Origin: Cytophagales bacterium
Lineage (GTDB): Bacteria; Bacteroidota; Bacteroidia; Cytophagales; Cyclobacteriaceae
DNA length: 8,944 nucleotides
Direction of reading: 5' to 3'
Assembly (NCBI GenBank): GCA_029262955.1
Contig: JAJCYL010000661.1
Location: 1-8,944, forward strand
Part shown: positions 5,696 to 8,944 of the stretch, piece by piece
Position numbering within the stretch: the stretch's first letter is position 1
Layout of the letters: each line of letters begins with the position of its first letter
Program-made: the position numbers and the translations under genes
The notes under the pieces: model-generated
What the model saw: only the letters and a program-made list of their open reading frames with translations
Databases searched by the model: none
What the model was told of the DNA's origin: nothing

Positions 5696-8600
5696 CAATA
5701 TCGGCTCAAAGTCAATCGCTACAATTTTGGAATGTGAGAATTTCCCGTCAAAATCGGTCTGCTTCAATCGATAATAATTCATTCCCCTTCCAGGTGATAA
5801 GTCTAAATAATGATAAGTAAGGAGTTTATTGCTATTACCAGCTCCAGGAAGAGATGCTATTGAACTAAGTGATTCAATATTATCTGATCGCTCAATACTG
5901 AAAAAGTCGTTATTTATTTCTGTAATCGTAGTCCACTCTAACTTAACCACATTATCAACCACCACGGCTTCAAAACTGCCTAATTCAATAGGTAGGACAG
6001 AACTTCCGGAGCCACCACTGACAGGAGAAAACGAACTCACCCCAGGGGCAGATGCCGTATATGGATCGGAGCCTGCTGCATTAAGTCCTGTTGCATAAGG
6101 AGTCCAATTAGAGCTAACATAGTGACTAATAAACATGTCTGACCGGTCAAAACTCGTCAACTCATCTATCGCATTCCATTGTAGGGTTAATGTCACATTA
6201 GACCCACCCGATACAGCCTCATCGATAAACCAGGTTTTATTAATGGCATCTTCAGTCTGCTGCGTTCCTGAACCAATAAAACCTTCACTCCACACTGTAT
6301 TGTCTACCCTTATGCAGAAATTATCGGTAGTTCCAACATTGTTTAAGGTAGCTGGTGTGTAGCTGGATATTGAAGTTCCCACCGGGAACAATATATCTCC
6401 CGCTCGATCACCTCCACCGATGCCAAGGTTTTGCTGTAAAAGGCAATTATCAAAAGGGGTTATTACAAAATTGGAGCTACTGGCATTGGTAATTTGTCCA
6501 GTAGAAGCTATAGATAAAGTATCATCAGTCAGTGTTACAAAGCCGCTGGTAAAGGTCAAACTGGTCGTGATGAGGGTTAGTTGATCAATGTCAACTCCAG
6601 CCGTATTGTCAATCACCAAAGTTCCAAAAGTGGACCCGTCAGTACCTTGTATACTCTGCTTGGTGGTCCCACCCATCGTAATGGTACCCGGTGGAGCAAA
6701 TGTTCCACCAGAGTTGTTGGTTAAATCGCCATTTAAGGTCAAAGTATTGGTTGGAGCTCCAAAAATCAAATCTCCATTTGCTTCAATTAGCAACCCCCCA
6801 ATTTCATCACTGGCCACATCTAAGGTGGGGTTATTCCCACTAATTACCGCCGGGTCCGCAATTCTTACTGTTTCATCGGTATTGGGTACACGGCAGATGC
6901 CCCAATTATCGGTATTACTCCAATTACTGTTGCCCCCATCATCGTCGGTCCATAAAACGAAAGACTCTTCATCATCCATGGTATAAAAATTACCATTGTT
7001 CGCCGGTGTGTTTAAATCGATAATGGGATTTACTTGATTGTTGTATTCCGTTCTTATCCAACCCGCACCGCGATCAGTATCTGAAATGCGTATCTCATCA
7101 ATTATACCATCGAACCTTCTTACATCATTCCTTGCCCCCAATCTTAACTCATCGTTAGCTTCACTGTTAATGGCCCCATCCAGGTTGGTATTGTCTGATG
7201 TACCCACATAGCTTCCGTCCACATAAGAATCTATTTCTGCACCATCATAGACAGCTGCCAAATAATGCCATGCCCCATCATTCACATCCTGCAACGGTAC
7301 AGATACATTGTCAGCTATACTTTGTGCCGCCGTTGCCCCCACACTGGCTCTGACATGAACATCTCCATCATCCAATCCTAAAAAATATTTAATGTCGCCA
7401 TTGTTAGTATTAGTACCATCAGACAGCTCAATAAATGACTTATCAACGTTATTGGCCGCCGTATTTGTCCATCCAGATAATGTATAAGTAGCAAAATCCT
7501 CTACCGTTGAAGGAGCGCTGGCAGCGCCACCGATTCTGATGTATTCTGTACTGTTTGTTCCTGTTAAATCTACCCCACCCCCAATTTGCCCAGTGCCATT
7601 CACCAAAGGTCCGGAAACTATCGTACCGTTGAGGTTGTTAGCTGTCGCGTCGTCTATTGAAGTTTCGTCCTCCAAATGCCAAACAGCCACGAAATTATTG
7701 GTCCAAGTATTGGTATTAGTAGAGTTTGTTACACTATTCCCATCATCCGTAACACTGGTGGTGGCACCTGAAATGACGTTGCAATTACCATAGTTTAGAA
7801 AAATTTTGGTTGTTACCAGTGTAGATAAGGAGGGTATCAATACCCAGGCTCTTAAATTACCGCCTAAAAAACCAAATCCAAATTCTTCTATTTCAAATGT
7901 TAGTAAGTTTCCCGCCGCATCTGAAAAAACTATATCCAAGGGAAACGGTTCTGTTGCTCCGGCAAAATCCCCATTCCTATCTACATTGTCGGGACTTAAA
8001 TCGGGATCGTTCCGGATATCGATCAATATAGGAAAATTAATCAGCTGATTGTCCGCATCATCATCAATCACTTGTGTTGGGTCAATATTGATACACTTCC
8101 TAAATGAATAGCCGGCCAATATCGCTTCTGTGGCAGTCACCGTTGCAACAGTTGAATATGCCATACATGTGCCATTTGATATTTCAGCCCGATAATGCAT
8201 GGTGACAGTTAAGGGGCCAACATCTACCTGAGTTCCATTCTCGCCACCTATATCTGAAAAACTTAAACCATCGGACGATTCTTGCCATTGAATTGTTGCT
8301 CCCAGGGTCTGCCCGGAAAGAACAATTGATGTCGTTTCTCCAATAAAAATTGCACCATCTGTAGCAGTGGCTGTTCCACCGCTGACCGGGTCAGGGCAGT
8401 CACGTTCGTCCTTCAGTGTTAGTATGTTGGAGGGCGCTCTCTGATTCTCATATTCGGTCTCAATCCACCCTGGGCTCCGAGTTGATGTTGAAACACGTAA
8501 CTCATCAATTATGCCATCAAAGAAACGATTGGTACCATCGTCTCTGCCTCCAATGAAAAACTCATCCAGTGGATCGCTAATGATATTTCCTGTTCGTGCG

Positions 8601-8944
8601 TCTGATGCCCCAACTGCACCATTCATATAGAGTATAAAGTTATTTCCGGCAGCTCCTCCATCGTATGTCATAGCAATGTAGGACCATCGATTGAGAGAAA
8701 ATGTTTGAGTTGAATTTAACCTTAAGGTGTTATCTACAGTTTCCGGAGTTCCTAACCTTGCCTGGGCTTCGTCATCATCTCTTCCAAACCAATAGGCGAT
8801 ATCATCATCCTGATTGTCATTGGCTTTTTCAATAACTGAATATTGGTCGTTATCGAGAATCGCCGGATTAATCCAACCAGATACCGTAATATTCTGGCCT
8901 GTGATATTAAGATTCGATGGCACAACATCCTCAGCTCCTACAAA
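5432..8944 (-). CDS. Large T9SS-secreted multidomain protein (LamG, Ig-like, DUF2341-like), N-terminus outside window
   Basis: The frame is open to the window edge, beginning FVGAEDVVPSNLN, so the true start and signal peptide lie beyond 8944; the GTG at 8921-8923 is only an internal valine codon. About 1170 residues are visible. In protein order: a LamG/concanavalin-like domain (8944 to about 8420, ending DGIIDELRVS...GWIETEYENQ); an Ig-like segment (8398 to about 8125, IQWQESSDG); a DUF2341-like domain (about 8115-7786, YSFRKCINID...FLNYGN); a second LamG domain (7705 to about 7030, DGIIDEIRIS...GWIRTEYNNQ); a NWSNTDNWG-type segment and beta-repeat region (about 6960-6370); a linker; an Fn3-like region (5998 to about 5700, LPIELGSFEA); and a type A sorting domain (5695-5435). 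No catalytic motif is seen. LamG and DUF2341 domains commonly bind glycans or mediate adhesion, so a surface adhesin or polysaccharide-binding role is inferred. Asp- and Asn-rich loops may bind calcium. The sorting domain implies export across the outer membrane by T9SS. The 3' end overlaps dnaE by 62 bp. Confidence 0.9.
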   Translation of the reverse strand, partial: FVGAEDVVPSNLNITGQNITVSGWINPAILDNDQYSVIEKANDNQDDDIAYWFGRDDDEAQARLGTPETVDNTLRLNSTQTFSLNRWSYIAMTYDGGAAGNNFILYMNGAVGASDARTGNIISDPLDEFFIGGRDDGTNRFFDGIIDELRVSTSTRSPGWIETEYENQRAPSNILTLKDERDCPDPVSGGTATATDGAIFIGETTSIVLSGQTLGATIQWQESSDGLSFSDIGGENGTQVDVGPLTVTMHYRAEISNGTCMAYSTVATVTATEAILAGYSFRKCINIDPTQVIDDDADNQLINFPILIDIRNDPDLSPDNVDRNGDFAGATEPFPLDIVFSDAAGNLLTFEIEEFGFGFLGGNLRAWVLIPSLSTLVTTKIFLNYGNCNVISGATTSVTDDGNSVTNSTNTNTWTNNFVAVWHLEDETSIDDATANNLNGTIVSGPLVNGTGQIGGGVDLTGTNSTEYIRIGGAASAPSTVEDFATYTLSGWTNTAANNVDKSFIELSDGTNTNNGDIKYFLGLDDGDVHVRASVGATAAQSIADNVSVPLQDVNDGAWHYLAAVYDGAEIDSYVDGSYVGTSDNTNLDGAINSEANDELRLGARNDVRRFDGIIDEIRISDTDRGAGWIRTEYNNQVNPIIDLNTPANNGNFYTMDDEESFVLWTDDDGGNSNWSNTDNWGICRVPNTDETVRIADPAVISGNNPTLDVASDEIGGLLIEANGDLIFGAPTNTLTLNGDLTNNSGGTFAPPGTITMGGTTKQSIQGTDGSTFGTLVIDNTAGVDIDQLTLITTSLTFTSGFVTLTDDTLSIASTGQITNASSSNFVITPFDNCLLQQNLGIGGGDRAGDILFPVGTSISSYTPATLNNVGTTDNFCIRVDNTVWSEGFIGSGTQQTEDAINKTWFIDEAVSGGSNVTLTLQWNAIDELTSFDRSDMFISHYVSSNWTPYATGLNAAGSDPYTASAPGVSSFSPVSGGSGSSVLPIELGSFEAVVVDNVVKLEWTTITEINNDFFSIERSDNIESLSSIASLPGAGNSNKLLTYHYLDLSPGRGMNYYRLKQTDFDGKFSHSKIVAIDFEPILIPNVNVYPNPSNGLFNLKMQGFKGNQEIVLELFTIEGELLSHDIVKMSDHGEFMVPIVLIQSIESGVIIMRVSSPELSLSKRLVLTR
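5503..5518. repeat. Perfect 16-bp palindrome just past the dnaE stop
   Basis: ATTCAATC-GATTGAAT is a perfect palindrome starting 10 bp after the dnaE stop codon and lying inside the sorting-domain codons of the minus-strand gene (QSIES). In RNA it could form a 6-bp AU-rich stem with a UCGA tetraloop, but no U-tract follows, so it is a poor intrinsic terminator. It may be chance. Confidence 0.4.

Noticed and set aside
6588..6986. 132-residue plus-strand open frame opposite the secreted protein
   Set aside because: It is Pro-, Val- and Ser-rich with low complexity, as expected for the complement of a Thr/Asn/Gly-rich gene, and has no domain or start context. Treated as a shadow.
8921..8923. 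GTG as the start codon of the large minus-strand gene
   Set aside because: The frame continues open to the window edge, a signal peptide is absent after the GTG, and the first LamG domain would be cut at its start. The real start must lie outside.

Overview
The window looks like chromosomal DNA of a Bacteroidota species, probably a marine or gliding member of the Cytophagia/Flavobacteriia type. The strongest evidence is the large minus-strand protein, which ends in a type IX secretion (T9SS) type A sorting domain (VYPNPSNG motif, terminal KRLVL) and is preceded by the LPIEL...NNDFFSIERS...NYYRLKQTDFDGK region typical of Bacteroidota exported proteins. The lack of clear Shine-Dalgarno sequences and the AT-rich intergenic DNA fit this. 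The species cannot be named from the sequence.

Layout. Positions 1-556 hold a toxin-antitoxin pair: the C-terminal end of a VapB-like antitoxin, cut by the window edge, overlaps by 4 bp (ATGA) a complete VapC PIN-domain ribonuclease. Positions 616-1821 encode a Y-family DNA polymerase IV (dinB). Positions 1818-2345 (minus) encode a small membrane-anchored thioredoxin-like protein with a CDHC active site. Positions 2458-5493 encode a 1011-residue DnaE-type polymerase alpha subunit with intact polymerase aspartates but a degenerate PHP site and a TTG start, which fits an error-prone DnaE2/ImuC-like enzyme rather than the replicative subunit. Positions 5432-8944 (minus) hold a very large secreted protein with two LamG-like domains, an Ig-like segment, a DUF2341-like domain and a T9SS signal; its N-terminus lies outside the window.

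How the genes work together. dinB and dnaE look like the two halves of a damage-inducible mutagenesis cassette, with DinB standing where ImuB would be in the imuA-imuB-dnaE2 cassettes of Proteobacteria. The most interesting signal is regulatory. The same 15-bp palindrome, ACTAAT-N3-ATTAGT, occurs just upstream of both genes, perfect at 580-594 and 2423-2437. Each perfect copy has a second, weaker copy downstream that overlaps or abuts the start codon (612-626 and 2442-2456). I read this as a shared operator of an SOS-like repressor whose gene is not in the window. The thioredoxin-like gene splits the pair on the opposite strand and shares the 112-bp intergenic region with dnaE.

No stretch longer than 300 bases lacks a gene. 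The only intergenic regions are 557-615 and 2346-2457, and both carry the palindromes. The two convergent junctions overlap (4 bp at 1818-1821, 62 bp at 5432-5493). I saw no tRNA, rRNA, CRISPR array or insertion sequence.
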